From an uncultured Devosia sp. (GTDB lineage: Bacteria > Pseudomonadota > Alphaproteobacteria > Rhizobiales > Devosiaceae): DNA of 64,000 bases. Numbering within the stretch: position 1 is the first letter of the stretch; each line of letters opens with the position of its first letter. The stretch spans positions 1-64,000 of the forward strand of contig NZ_CAMLHM010000004.1 of NCBI RefSeq assembly GCF_946479885.1. The letters run 5' to 3'. This document shows, piece after piece, positions 19,673 to 28,497 of the stretch. The notes under the pieces were generated by a model. That model had not been told where the DNA came from, did not search any database, and worked only from the letters and a program-made list of their open reading frames with translations. A program made the position numbers and the translations under genes.

Positions 19673-19919
19673 TGACCAAACAGCATTGAAGCTGGTACGC
19701 ATGGCCAACCAGATCGGCACGTTCTTCAGCTCGCAATCGGGGCCGGCTGGGGCAGCCAGTGTGGCGGACCACATCAACAAGTTCTGGGAACCGCGGATGC
19801 GCCGGCAGTTCCTGCACCTCTTCGATGCGGGCGGTGAGGGCTTCAGCCCCATCGTCCGCGAGGCGGCCGCGGCGGTGCGACGACCCGATCCCGTCGATGC
19901 GAACGGCCAGTCGACTTGA
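19662..19919 (+). CDS. fdsD: Formate dehydrogenase delta subunit
   Basis: The 85-residue protein contains MANQIGTFFSSQ and VADHINKFWEPRMRRQF, the recognised core of FdsD. FdsD is a small subunit or assembly factor with no cofactor that is needed for a stable complex. The chosen ATG at 19662 (MSHDDQTALK) overlaps the end of fdhD by 11 bp. It is the last structural gene of the operon. Confidence 0.93.
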   Translation: MSHDDQTALKLVRMANQIGTFFSSQSGPAGAASVADHINKFWEPRMRRQFLHLFDAGGEGFSPIVREAAAAVRRPDPVDANGQST

Positions 19920-19966
19920 CGGTCCCCCGCAAAGCGTGGTGAACCCAAGGCCGGGGGAAAGTCGCC

Positions 19967-20875
19967 ATGCTGCTTGAACGACTGGAACTTTTCATTGCCC
20001 TTGCGCGCGAGCGGCATTTCGGCCGAGCGGCTGAAGCCTGTGGCATCACCCAGCCTACGCTGTCATCGGCCATCAAGCAGCTGGAGTCCTCGCTTGGGAT
20101 CATGCTGGTCAAGCGCGGCTCGCGGTTCGGCGGGCTCACGCCCGAGGGCGAGCTGGTGCTCGGCTGGGCGCAACGCATCGTGGGGGATGCGGTGGCCATG
20201 CGCGAAGAGGTCAGGGCCTCCCGCCGCGGATTGTCCGGCCGTATTCGTATCGCCGTCATTCCCACCGCGCTGGCGATGGTCGCCGAGCTGACCACGCCAT
20301 TTCGCGAAAAGCATCCCGGCGTGACTTTCTCGATCCTGTCGCGGACCTCGGTGGAAATCCTGTCGCTCGTTGGCAATTTCGATGCCGATATCGGCATCAC
20401 CTACCTGGACAACGAACCGCTCGGTCGCGTCATCTCGGTTCCGCTGTACCTGGAGCAATATCACCTGGTCACGTCGGAAGGCGGCCCCTTCGCCGATGCC
20501 GAGCAGGTCAGCTGGGCCGAGCTCGTCAACCTGCCGCTGTGCCTGCTCACGCCCGATATGCAGAACCGACGGATCATCGACCAGCACCTTGCCGAAGCCG
20601 GCGCCACGGCACGGCCGACGCTCGAATCCAATTCGATGATCGTGCTGTTTTCCCACATCGTGACCGGCAAGTGGTCGTCGATCATGCCGGGCAACCTCGT
20701 GCGGGCATTCGATCTATCGAAAACCATCCGCACGATACCGATCGTCGAACCGGTTGCGAACCACATCGTGGGCGTGGTTGCGGCCCATAGAGATCCCCAT
20801 ACGCCGCTGGTCGCCGCATTCCTCAGCGAGACAATCAAGCTCAACGACTTTCGCCGGTCTGGGGAGCAGGCTTAG
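19967..20875 (+). CDS. LysR-family regulator, probably of the formate dehydrogenase operon
   Basis: The 302-residue protein has a LysR winged helix-turn-helix (FGRAAEACGITQPTLSSAIK, residues 18-37) and a periplasmic-binding-like effector domain. It follows fdsD by 47 bp in the same direction, so it may be read from the fds operon, whereas LysR genes are more often divergent from their target. Formate-linked control is an inference from position. A good terminator hairpin follows. Confidence 0.88.
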   Translation: MLLERLELFIALARERHFGRAAEACGITQPTLSSAIKQLESSLGIMLVKRGSRFGGLTPEGELVLGWAQRIVGDAVAMREEVRASRRGLSGRIRIAVIPTALAMVAELTTPFREKHPGVTFSILSRTSVEILSLVGNFDADIGITYLDNEPLGRVISVPLYLEQYHLVTSEGGPFADAEQVSWAELVNLPLCLLTPDMQNRRIIDQHLAEAGATARPTLESNSMIVLFSHIVTGKWSSIMPGNLVRAFDLSKTIRTIPIVEPVANHIVGVVAAHRDPHTPLVAAFLSETIKLNDFRRSGEQA

Positions 20876-20924
20876 GTCCGTCTTTGCGCGTGCCGCCTGC
20901 CCCGCCACGACGTCCCCCAAACAA

Positions 20925-20949
20925 ATCGAGGGCCGATACGGCCCTCGAT
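20925..20949. terminator. Bidirectional terminator-like hairpin
   Basis: Arms ATCGAGGGCCG (20925-20935) and CGGCCCTCGAT (20939-20949) pair perfectly with a 3-nt loop, between the convergent lysR and dimethylglycine-dehydrogenase-like genes. It likely ends transcription from both sides. Confidence 0.75.
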
Positions 20950-20971
20950 CGTCGCTAAAGCCCAGCCAGCC

Positions 20972-23533
20972 TCAAGTTCGTGGCTTGAGGTTTTCCGGAT
21001 CGTAAAGTGGCTTGTAACCGACGCCGGCGACCTCGGCTGGATAGGTTTCACCGAAATATTCCAGCGTCACCTGGCGGCCGACCTGGCAATGGCTCCAGGG
21101 CAGATAGGCCAGCGCGATATTCTTGCCGATGGTGGGGCCATAGGCCACCGAGGTGGTGTAGGACCGGCGTCCCAATTCATCGACCAGCGTCTCGCCCGTC
21201 GCCGGGTCCATCACCGGCATGATGCCGACGGGGTAGCGGGCGACGCCCTTGCTGTCGATATTGTCGGTCATGACCAGCGTGCACAGCATGGCGGGCTGGT
21301 GCTCGCGCTCGCGGTATTCGACATGCTTGGCCTTGCCGCAGAAGTCGGCTTCCTTGACCTTCGGACGGGCCAGGTCGGCTTCGAGCAGGTTATACTCCGT
21401 CAACAGGTCCGCATTCTGCAGGCGCAGGCTCTTTTCCATGCGACGGGTATTGGCATAGGTCTCGACGCCCACGGCGATGACGCCGGTCGAGCGCAGGGCA
21501 TCCCAAACCGCCAGGCCGTCTTCATAGGCCATATGCAGTTCCCAGCCCTGCTCGCCGACATAGGAGATGCGGAAGGCCGTGACCGACTTGCCGGCAATGG
21601 TGAGGGGCCTGATGGCGGCGAAGGGGAAGTTCTCGGCCAGCAGGACCGAGGGGTCTTCCACCAGCTTGCTGAGATTTTCCCGCGCATTGGGGCCCCAGAT
21701 GCCGACGGTGATGTTCTTTTCGGTCACATCGGTAATGGTGGCGTCGAAACCGCGATCCTGGGCGACACGGCGCATATATTGCAGGTCGCGCGGACCGGCA
21801 TCGGCACCGTTGATCATGCGGATGCGGTCAGCCATGCGGATGACGGTGAAGTCGGCCCGCACCATGCCCTGCTCGTCGAGGAAGTGGGTATAGATGCCCT
21901 TGCCGATATTGGCATCGCCGCCAATCTTGGCCGCGCAGAGCCATTCCATCAGCTCGACGTGGTCGGGGCCTTCGATGTCGCAGATGTAGAAGTGCGACAG
22001 GTTGATGATGCCGCAATTCTCGGTCATTTCGAGATGCTCGGCATTGGACACGCGCCAGAAATGGCGGTTGTCCCATTCATTGGCGCGCACCGGCACGCGG
22101 TCGCCGAACTTTTCGAGCAGGTGCTCGTTGGCGGCATAACCGTGAGCGCGTTCCCAGCCGCCCAGTTCCATGAAATAGCCGCCCAGTTCCTTCTCGCGCT
22201 CGTGGAAGGGCGAGCGGCGGATGTTTCGACCGCCCGAGAACGGCTCGCGCGGATGCACCGGCGGATTGTAGATCTTCATCGCCGTTTCGGTGCAGCGCTC
22301 TTCGATCCATTTCTCGGTGAGCTGGAAATCGGCGAAGCGCGCATAGTCGATCTTGTTGTGGTCGATCGAGGTTCGACCATCGGTCATCCAGTCGGCGATG
22401 AGCTTGCCCATGCCCGGACCGTCCTTGACCCAGATGCCCACGGCATACCAGAGGCCGCGCACCTTGCGGCTTTCGCCCATGGACGGGCCGCCATCGGTGG
22501 TGGTCTGCAGCAGGCCATTGAAGGAGTGCCCTTCGTTATAGCCCAGTTCGCCGAGGATCGGCGTCAGCTCCATGGCGCGTTCGAGCGGCTCCATGACCTG
22601 CTCGAGGTCGAGGTCGCGCTGCGATGGCGACAGGCGGGCCTGCTCCTTTTCCAGGAGTTCGCGCGGATGCACGAGGCGCGGATTGTGCTCCTCGTAATAG
22701 CCCCACTCGATCTGGCCACCCTCGGCGGTCGTCGGATCGCCCGTGTCGCGCAGATAGGCCGAATTGCCCTGGTCGCGCAGCAGCGGATAGCCGATTTCCT
22801 TGCCGGTATCGGCGAAGCCGTCATACGGACCGAAAAAGGTCAGCGGGTGATCGACCGGCATGACGGGCAGGTCCTCGCCCGCCATTTCGGCGACCAGGCG
22901 GCCCCACAAGCCGGCACAGACCACGACATGGTCGGCCATGATGGTGCCGCGGTCGGTCACCACGCCCTTGATGCGGCCATCCTCGATGACCAGCGACTTA
23001 GCAGAGGTATTGGCGAAAGCCTGAAGCTTGCCTGCCGTTGCGGCCTGGTCCACCAGCTTGCCGGCGACGGTCTGCGAGCGCGGAATGACGAGGCCGGCAT
23101 CGGGGTCCCATAGGCCGCCCTGGATCATGCTCTCCTCGACCAGCGGCATCTTCGCCTTGATCTCGGCCGGGTCCATCAGCCGGGCGCGGGTACCGAATGC
23201 CTTGCCCGAGGCAACTTTGCGCTTGATCTCGTCCATGCGCTGGTCATCGCCCACGCGCGCGACTTCGATACCGCCGACGCGGGCGTAGTGGCCCATCTTG
23301 TCGAAGAAATCGATGGAATAAAGCGTCGTCCAGCAGCTCAGAAAGTCGTGGCTGGTCGCGTAGCAGAAGTCCGAGGCATGGGCGGTGGAGCCGATATCGG
23401 TGGGGATGCCCGACTTGTCGATACCCACGATGTCGTCCCAGCCGCGTTCGACCAGGTGGTGCGCGATCGAGGCACCCACAATCCCGCCCAGTCCGACGAT
23501 GACGACCCGCGCCTTTTCGGGAAACGCTGCCAT
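20972..23533 (-). CDS. Dimethylglycine dehydrogenase-like flavoenzyme with GcvT (folate) domain
   Basis: The 853-residue protein has an N-terminal FAD oxidoreductase domain (RVVIVGLGGIVGASIAHHL, residues 9-27) and a C-terminal aminomethyltransferase (GcvT) half from about residue 430, including VGIWGPNARENLSKL and SYVGEQGWELHM. His52 in GSTAHASDF sits where dimethylglycine and sarcosine dehydrogenases attach FAD covalently. Such enzymes demethylate dimethylglycine, give electrons to ETF and pass the methyl to THF as methylene-THF. The same operon carries etfB, etfA, purU and folD, which is exactly what the reaction needs. Its family is divergent from mammalian DMGDH, so sarcosine or another N-methyl compound remains possible. 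Confidence 0.82.
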   Translation of the reverse strand: MAAFPEKARVVIVGLGGIVGASIAHHLVERGWDDIVGIDKSGIPTDIGSTAHASDFCYATSHDFLSCWTTLYSIDFFDKMGHYARVGGIEVARVGDDQRMDEIKRKVASGKAFGTRARLMDPAEIKAKMPLVEESMIQGGLWDPDAGLVIPRSQTVAGKLVDQAATAGKLQAFANTSAKSLVIEDGRIKGVVTDRGTIMADHVVVCAGLWGRLVAEMAGEDLPVMPVDHPLTFFGPYDGFADTGKEIGYPLLRDQGNSAYLRDTGDPTTAEGGQIEWGYYEEHNPRLVHPRELLEKEQARLSPSQRDLDLEQVMEPLERAMELTPILGELGYNEGHSFNGLLQTTTDGGPSMGESRKVRGLWYAVGIWVKDGPGMGKLIADWMTDGRTSIDHNKIDYARFADFQLTEKWIEERCTETAMKIYNPPVHPREPFSGGRNIRRSPFHEREKELGGYFMELGGWERAHGYAANEHLLEKFGDRVPVRANEWDNRHFWRVSNAEHLEMTENCGIINLSHFYICDIEGPDHVELMEWLCAAKIGGDANIGKGIYTHFLDEQGMVRADFTVIRMADRIRMINGADAGPRDLQYMRRVAQDRGFDATITDVTEKNITVGIWGPNARENLSKLVEDPSVLLAENFPFAAIRPLTIAGKSVTAFRISYVGEQGWELHMAYEDGLAVWDALRSTGVIAVGVETYANTRRMEKSLRLQNADLLTEYNLLEADLARPKVKEADFCGKAKHVEYREREHQPAMLCTLVMTDNIDSKGVARYPVGIMPVMDPATGETLVDELGRRSYTTSVAYGPTIGKNIALAYLPWSHCQVGRQVTLEYFGETYPAEVAGVGYKPLYDPENLKPRT

Positions 23534-23568
23534 TTTGATCTTTCTCCGTTGTGGGCGAAGTCGAATTC

Positions 23569-23602
23569 GGCCTGCCCCGTCTTCGCCGGACGGGTGCGGG
23601 CC
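23569..23602. repeat. Imperfect stem-loop between folD and the dimethylglycine dehydrogenase-like gene
   Basis: GGCCTGCCCCGTC and the later GACGGGTGCGGGCC can pair with one bulge around TTCGCCG. Both flanking genes run on the minus strand, so it may tune or separate expression of the last gene. Confidence 0.4.
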
Positions 23603-23609
23603 AGGATAT

Positions 23610-24494
23610 TTACCAGAGTTGGGGGACAGGCAGGCCCCGCCGCATATGCGCGGCGAGCAAAGTGTTGTGCATAAGGCTCATGATGGTCATCGGGCCAACA
23701 CCACCCGGCACGGGCGTGATGGCACCAGCATTGACCGACGCGGCGGCGAATTCAACATCGCCCACCAGCGCCTTCTTGTCGCCCCGCATGACGCGGCTGG
23801 TGCCCACGTCGATCACGGTGGCACCGGGCTTGATCCACTCGCCCTTGATCATCTCCGCCTGACCCACGGCGGCCACGACGATATCGGCCTGCCGCACCTT
23901 GCCGGCGAGGTCGCGCGTGCGCGAATGGGCGATGGTGACCGTGCAGTTCTGGGCGAGCAGCAATTGCGCCATCGGCTTGCCGACCAGGATCGATCGACCC
24001 ACGACAATGGCATCGAGACCCGACAGATTGCCCAGCGCCGACTTGAGCAGCATCAGGCAGCCAAGCGGCGTGCAGGATACCAGCCCGGGCAGACCGGATG
24101 CCAACCGGCCGGCGCTCGATGGATGCAGGCCGTCGACATCCTTGGCCGGATCGATGGCCTCGATGACCTCAAGGGAATCCAGATGCCCCGGCAGCGGCAG
24201 CTGCACGAGGATGCCGTCCACGGCGTCATCTGCATTGAGCGCGGCGATCAGGGCCAGCAGATCATCCTGGCTGACCTCGGCCGGCAGCACATGTTCGAAG
24301 CTGGCCATGCCCAGCTGACGGGCCATCTTGCCCTTGCTGCGGACATAGATCTCGCTGGCGGGATCGGTGCCGACGAGCACGACGGCCAGCCCGGGCACCT
24401 GCCCAGACCGCTGCGTCAGCTCAGGAATGCAGCCGGTGATCTTTTCACCCAGGCTGCCCGCATATGCCTTGCCGTCGATAATCCGAGCACTCAT
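23610..24494 (-). CDS. folD: Methylene-THF dehydrogenase/methenyl-THF cyclohydrolase
   Basis: The 294-residue bifunctional enzyme converts 5,10-methylene-THF to 10-formyl-THF. The active site pair Tyr50 and Lys54 (YVRSK) is present, as are [26 protein letters not shown] and the C-terminal [10 protein letters not shown]. The ATG at 24494 (MSARIIDGK) is preferred over an open extension upstream that covers a hairpin. Placed between purU and a methylene-THF-producing dehydrogenase, it appears to serve C1 oxidation more than biosynthesis. Usual length for FolD. Confidence 0.95.
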   Translation of the reverse strand: MSARIIDGKAYAGSLGEKITGCIPELTQRSGQVPGLAVVLVGTDPASEIYVRSKGKMARQLGMASFEHVLPAEVSQDDLLALIAALNADDAVDGILVQLPLPGHLDSLEVIEAIDPAKDVDGLHPSSAGRLASGLPGLVSCTPLGCLMLLKSALGNLSGLDAIVVGRSILVGKPMAQLLLAQNCTVTIAHSRTRDLAGKVRQADIVVAAVGQAEMIKGEWIKPGATVIDVGTSRVMRGDKKALVGDVEFAAASVNAGAITPVPGGVGPMTIMSLMHNTLLAAHMRRGLPVPQLW

Positions 24495-24523
24495 CTGGCC
24501 ACCAGAGACATCGGGTTGTTGGT

Positions 24524-24545
24524 GGGGTGCCGTCACCGGCACCCC
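24524..24545. repeat. Stem-loop between purU and folD
   Basis: GGGGTGCCG (24524-24532) and CGGCACCCC (24537-24545) pair perfectly around TCAC in the 58-bp gap. No T-run follows, so a role in RNA stability or attenuation is more likely than full termination. Confidence 0.5.
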
Positions 24546-24552
24546 TTGCGGA

Positions 24553-25410
24553 TCAGTTCGTGAACACGACTGTTCGGTGGTGGTTGAGCATGACCCGGCC
24601 TTCCAGGTGATACTTGACCGCGCGGGCCAGCACCCGGGACTCGATATCGCGGCCGGTGGCGACGAAATCTTCCGATGTCATGGCATGGCTGACGCGTTCG
24701 GTTTCCTGCTCGATAATCGGGCCTTCGTCGAGGTCCGCGGTCACGTAGTGGCCGGTCGCGCCGATCAGCTTCACGCCACGCTCATGCGCCTGGTGATAAG
24801 GCTTGGCGCCCTTGAAGCTCGGCAGGAACGAGTGATGGATGTTGATGACCATGCCGTAGAGGCGGTTGGACAATTCATTGGAGAGGACCTGCATATAGCG
24901 GGCCAGCACGACGAGCTCCGAGCCGGTTTCCTTGACCAGTTCGATCAACTGCTCTTCGCGTTCGGTCTTGTTGTCCTTGTTCATCGGCCAATAGTAGAAC
25001 GGAATGCCTTCCTGCTCCGCCGTGCGCCGCGAATCCTCGTGGTTGGAGACGATGCCGGCGACCTCCGCATTCAGCCAACCGACCTTGATCTGGTAGAGCA
25101 GGTGCAGCAGGCCGTGGTCGAACTTGGAGACCATGATGATGATCTTGGGCCGGCGCGACAGATCTTCGAGCTTGAGCTTCATGTCGAAGCGATCGATGGC
25201 GGGCTTGAGCGCCAGGTCGAGCATTTCCCTGGTGGTCGTTGCCGGCACCGCGAAGGCGATGCGGATGAACAGCTGATTGGTCTGTCGGTCGCAGAACTGG
25301 TTGGATTCGAGAATATTTGCGCCGCGCGCGGCCAGCGCGGTTGTCAGCGCCGCGACGATGCCGGGCTGGTCGAGGCAGCTCAGCTTGAGGATGAACTTGT
25401 TCTCGGTCAT
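24553..25410 (-). CDS. purU: Formyltetrahydrofolate deformylase
   Basis: The 285-residue protein hydrolyses 10-formyl-THF to formate and THF. It has an N-terminal ACT domain (residues about 5-85, [19 protein letters not shown]) and a formyl-transferase-like domain with the catalytic region [16 protein letters not shown] and [18 protein letters not shown]. It lies in an operon with folD and etfBA; together with Fds it completes methyl-group oxidation to CO2 and regenerates THF for the demethylases. Confidence 0.95.
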   Translation of the reverse strand: MTENKFILKLSCLDQPGIVAALTTALAARGANILESNQFCDRQTNQLFIRIAFAVPATTTREMLDLALKPAIDRFDMKLKLEDLSRRPKIIIMVSKFDHGLLHLLYQIKVGWLNAEVAGIVSNHEDSRRTAEQEGIPFYYWPMNKDNKTEREEQLIELVKETGSELVVLARYMQVLSNELSNRLYGMVINIHHSFLPSFKGAKPYHQAHERGVKLIGATGHYVTADLDEGPIIEQETERVSHAMTSEDFVATGRDIESRVLARAVKYHLEGRVMLNHHRTVVFTN

Positions 25411-25441
25411 CTTGATGTCTCGATTGAGTTGGAGCGCGCCC

Positions 25442-26371
25442 TTAGAGCTGCCGCTCGAGTTCCGGGATCAGTTCGAAAAGGTCGCCCACCAGGCCATAGT
25501 CGGCGATCTGGAAGATCGGGGCGTCCTCGTCCTTGTTGATGGCGACGATCACCTTGGCTTCCTTCATGCCCGCCAGGTGCTGGATGGCGCCTGAGATGCC
25601 GATGGCGATGTAGAGGTCGGGCGCCACGATCTTGCCGGTCTGGCCGACCTGCCAGTCGTTGGGTGCGTAGCCGGCATCCACCGCCGCGCGCGATGCGCCC
25701 ACTGCCGCACCGAGCTTGTCGGCCACGGGCAGGATGATCTCGCGGAATTTCTCCAGCGACCCCAGGGCACGACCGCCCGAGATGACCACGCGCGCCGAAC
25801 CGAGTTCGGGACGCTCGCTCTTGGCCATGCGGTTTTCGAGGAACACGGAGAGCCCGCGATCGGCGGTGGCGGTGAGGGCCTCGATAGGCGCCCCTGCCCC
25901 GGCGGTGGCTGGCGCGAAGCCGGCGGTGCGCACGGTGATGACCTTCTTGGCGTCGGTCGACTGCACGGTCTGGATGGCGTTGCCGGCATAGATCGGACGC
26001 TTGAAGGTGTCTGATGAGACAACCTCGACGATCTCGGAAACCTGCATCACGTCGAGCAGCGCGGCGACGCGCGGAAAGACATTCTTGCCCGTCGTCGTCG
26101 CCGCCGCAACGAACACGTCATAGCCTGCGGCGATGGAGACGATAAGGTCGGCCAACGGCTCGGCCAGCTGGTTTGCCAGGGCGTCGCTCTCGGCGAGCAG
26201 CACCTTGCGCACACCACCAAGACCGGCGGCGGCAGTCGCAGCGCCCTGTGCGCCCTTGCCGGCGACAAGGATGTCGATGTCGCCACCGATCCTGGCGGCG
26301 GCTGTCAGCGCGCGCGCCGTCAGCTCGGAAATCGTCGCATTATCGTGTTCGGCGAGAAGAAGAATTGCCAT
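25442..26371 (-). CDS. etfA: Electron transfer flavoprotein alpha subunit
   Basis: The 309-residue subunit holds the FAD. The C-terminal FAD domain shows [53 protein letters not shown] and [21 protein letters not shown]. With EtfB it takes electrons from the dimethylglycine-dehydrogenase-like enzyme and passes them to ETF-quinone oxidoreductase, which is encoded at 47620. It lies 18 bp after etfB. Confidence 0.96.
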   Translation of the reverse strand: MAILLLAEHDNATISELTARALTAAARIGGDIDILVAGKGAQGAATAAAGLGGVRKVLLAESDALANQLAEPLADLIVSIAAGYDVFVAAATTTGKNVFPRVAALLDVMQVSEIVEVVSSDTFKRPIYAGNAIQTVQSTDAKKVITVRTAGFAPATAGAGAPIEALTATADRGLSVFLENRMAKSERPELGSARVVISGGRALGSLEKFREIILPVADKLGAAVGASRAAVDAGYAPNDWQVGQTGKIVAPDLYIAIGISGAIQHLAGMKEAKVIVAINKDEDAPIFQIADYGLVGDLFELIPELERQL

Positions 26372-26389
26372 TTTTGTGTCCTCGCTGGA

Positions 26390-27139
26390 TCAGATGACGC
26401 GGGCTTCGTTGCGCAGCTTGTCGACCAGTTCGGCGACGCTGGCGACCTTGATGCCGGCCTTGCGCGTGCCCGGCTCTTCGGTCTTGAGCACTTTGAGGCG
26501 CGGCTCGACCGACACGCCGTAGTCGGCAGCGGTCTTTTCCTCGAGCGGCTTCTTCTTGGCCTTCATGATGTTGGGCAGCGAGGCGAAGCGCGGCTCGTTG
26601 AGACGCAGATCGGCGGTGACGATGGTGGGCAGCTTGACTTCGATCGACTGCAGGCCGCCATCGACTTCGCGCAGCACCACGGCCTTGTCGTCGCCGAGCT
26701 CGATTTTGGAAGCGAAGGTGGCCTGCGACCAGCCCAGCAGCGCCGAAAGCATCTGCCCGGTCTGGTTGGCGTCATCGTCGATCGCCTGCTTGCCCAGGAT
26801 CACCAGCCGCGGCGCTTCTGCCTCGACCACGCCCTTGAGGAGCTTTGCGACGGTCAGCGGCTCGACCACGCCTTCGACATTGATCAGGATGCCGCGGTCG
26901 GCGCCCATGGCCAGGGCGGTGCGCAGGGTATCCTGGGCCTGTGCGGGCCCAATGGACACCACGACGATCTCGGTAACCTTGCCAGCCTCTTTCAGTCGAA
27001 TGGCTTCCTCGACGGCGATTTCGTCAAAGGGGTTCATCGACATCTTGACGTTGGCCAGATCGACACCCGAACCGTCGGCTTTGACGCGGATCTTCACGTT
27101 GAAGTCGACCACGCGTTTTACAGGCACCAGAACTTTCAT
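26390..27139 (-). CDS. etfB: Electron transfer flavoprotein beta subunit
   Basis: The 249-residue subunit begins [20 protein letters not shown] and has the AMP-binding and ETF-beta signature region [19 protein letters not shown]. The ATG at 27139 is the natural family start; the 30 residues of open frame before it cover the promoter motif. It is the first gene of a minus-strand operon etfB-etfA-purU-folD-dehydrogenase. A motif shared with the sox promoter lies 64-107 bp upstream of its start. Confidence 0.95.
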   Translation of the reverse strand: MKVLVPVKRVVDFNVKIRVKADGSGVDLANVKMSMNPFDEIAVEEAIRLKEAGKVTEIVVVSIGPAQAQDTLRTALAMGADRGILINVEGVVEPLTVAKLLKGVVEAEAPRLVILGKQAIDDDANQTGQMLSALLGWSQATFASKIELGDDKAVVLREVDGGLQSIEVKLPTIVTADLRLNEPRFASLPNIMKAKKKPLEEKTAADYGVSVEPRLKVLKTEEPGTRKAGIKVASVAELVDKLRNEARVI

Positions 27140-27202
27140 CTTCAATCCATTCCAAACCGGACCGACGGGCCATTTGAGCGAGCCCCTGCATCTTGCACGG
27201 AG

Positions 27203-27246
27203 CATTGCGACAATATTGGCCTCTTGCACAGAACGTTTGCGTCAAA
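27203..27246 (-). promoter_or_regulatory. Bipartite regulator site upstream of etfB (copy 1)
   Basis: Read on the minus strand, TTTGACGCAAACGTTCTGTGC is followed by 4 bases, then GGCC and AATATTGTCGCAATG. Nearly the same 43-44 nt occur at 28424-28466 before soxB. The half-sites TGACGCAA and TGTCGCAA are direct repeats about three helical turns apart, as AraC-type activators often use. The AraC-type gene lies between the two copies. Confidence 0.65.
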
Positions 27247-27297
27247 TTTGGATTAGCGATACGACACTGCACGGGAGAACTGCAGCAAGGGGATGCA

Positions 27298-28356
27298 ATG
27301 GAAGCCAGGGCGCGAGGCAGCCGGACGAGTGCGGCAGCATCATCGCGGGTCTACAAACCACGCCCCGACGGCCTCAGGCTTTCGGTTGGTTTCATCCTCG
27401 CCAAGCGCTTCACCCTCTGCGCCTTTGCCAATTTCGTCGACGTCCTGCGCCTGGCGGCGGACGAGGGCGACCGCAGCCGCCCGATCATGTGCGGCTGGAC
27501 CGTATTGTCCGACACGATGAGCGCCGTTCCGTCCAGCAGCGGCATCACCGTCCACCCCAACGAACGCCTCGGCGACCCGACGAAGTTCGACTACATCGTC
27601 GTCATCGGCGGCGTGATGGACGACATGTCGGGCCTTGGCTCGGAATACACCGCCTATCTCGAAAAAGCCGCGGCCGCGGGCGTTCCGCTGGTCGGCGTCT
27701 GCACGGGCGGCTTCCTGCTGCACAAAGCCGGGCTGATGGACGGCTATCGGTGCTGCGTCAGCTGGTTTCACCATGCCGATTTCCTTGAGCAGTTCGATGG
27801 GCTGGACCCGGTTTCCGACCAGATCTTCATCGACGACGGCGACCGCCTGACCTGCTCCGGTGGAGCGAGTTCGGCGCATCTGGCGGCCTATCTGGTGGAA
27901 AAGCATGTCGGCCGCGCCCAGGCCAGCAAGAGCCTCCACATCATGATCATCGACGACGCCATGCGGCCCGAAAAGCCGCAGCCTGGCGTGTCGATGGACA
28001 TTTCCACCCGCGACCCGATGGTGATGCGGGCCCTTTTGCTGATGCAGCAGAACATCGACAATCCGCTATCTGTTTCGGAACTGGCCCGTCGCATGGGACA
28101 CAGCAAACGCCAGCTCGAGCGGCATTTCCGGGCGGCTTTGGGCGCGTCGCCGCAGGCGGCCTTCCTGCAGATCAGGTTGACCTTCGCCAAGCATCTCATT
28201 GAAACAACCGATAAATCCGTGGCTGCGGTCGCGGTGGAATGCGGCTTCTGCGATTCGTCGCATCTGAGCCGCATGTTCCGGCAGCGCTTCAACAATACGC
28301 CGCACGAAATCCGCAAGCAGACATCGACCACCATCGCCGTGCCCGAGGCCGCGTAG
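27298..28356 (+). CDS. GlxA-type AraC-family regulator (SouR/GbdR-like)
   Basis: The 352-residue protein has an N-terminal DJ-1/PfpI-like domain (about 28-190, with GVCTGGFLLHKAGLMDG) and a C-terminal AraC double helix-turn-helix (about 235-335, with SVSELARRMGHSKRQLERHF and VECGFCDSSHLSRMFRQRF). Regulators of this build sense betaine, dimethylglycine or sarcosine in Pseudomonas (GbdR, SouR). It sits between the etf-folate-dehydrogenase operon and soxBDAG, and the same motif stands before both. The ATG at 27298 follows AAGGGGATGCA. Ligand is inferred. Confidence 0.88.
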   Translation: MEARARGSRTSAAASSRVYKPRPDGLRLSVGFILAKRFTLCAFANFVDVLRLAADEGDRSRPIMCGWTVLSDTMSAVPSSSGITVHPNERLGDPTKFDYIVVIGGVMDDMSGLGSEYTAYLEKAAAAGVPLVGVCTGGFLLHKAGLMDGYRCCVSWFHHADFLEQFDGLDPVSDQIFIDDGDRLTCSGGASSAHLAAYLVEKHVGRAQASKSLHIMIIDDAMRPEKPQPGVSMDISTRDPMVMRALLLMQQNIDNPLSVSELARRMGHSKRQLERHFRAALGASPQAAFLQIRLTFAKHLIETTDKSVAAVAVECGFCDSSHLSRMFRQRFNNTPHEIRKQTSTTIAVPEAA

Positions 28357-28423
28357 CTGTCGCATTTGTTCGGCAGGCTCAAACATGGGTTCGCCGTCAG
28401 CTTTGGCGTTTTTGTGCGATCCG

Positions 28424-28466
28424 TTTGACGCAAACATTCTGTGCTGCGGCCGATAATGTCGCAATG
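28424..28466 (+). promoter_or_regulatory. Bipartite regulator site upstream of soxB (copy 2)
   Basis: TTTGACGCAAACATTCTGTGC, three bases, GGCC and GATAATGTCGCAATG match copy 1 almost base for base, in the orientation of sox transcription, ending 31 bp before soxB. The core GATAATGTCGCAA is also found in the gbcA promoter at 40451-40463. Confidence 0.68.
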
Positions 28467-28497
28467 ATACCTCAACACTAGTCGTTCGAGGTAGGCG

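Noticed and set aside
21089..23113. 674-codon plus-strand frame
   Set aside because: Antisense to the dimethylglycine-dehydrogenase-like gene; composition typical of a shadow frame.
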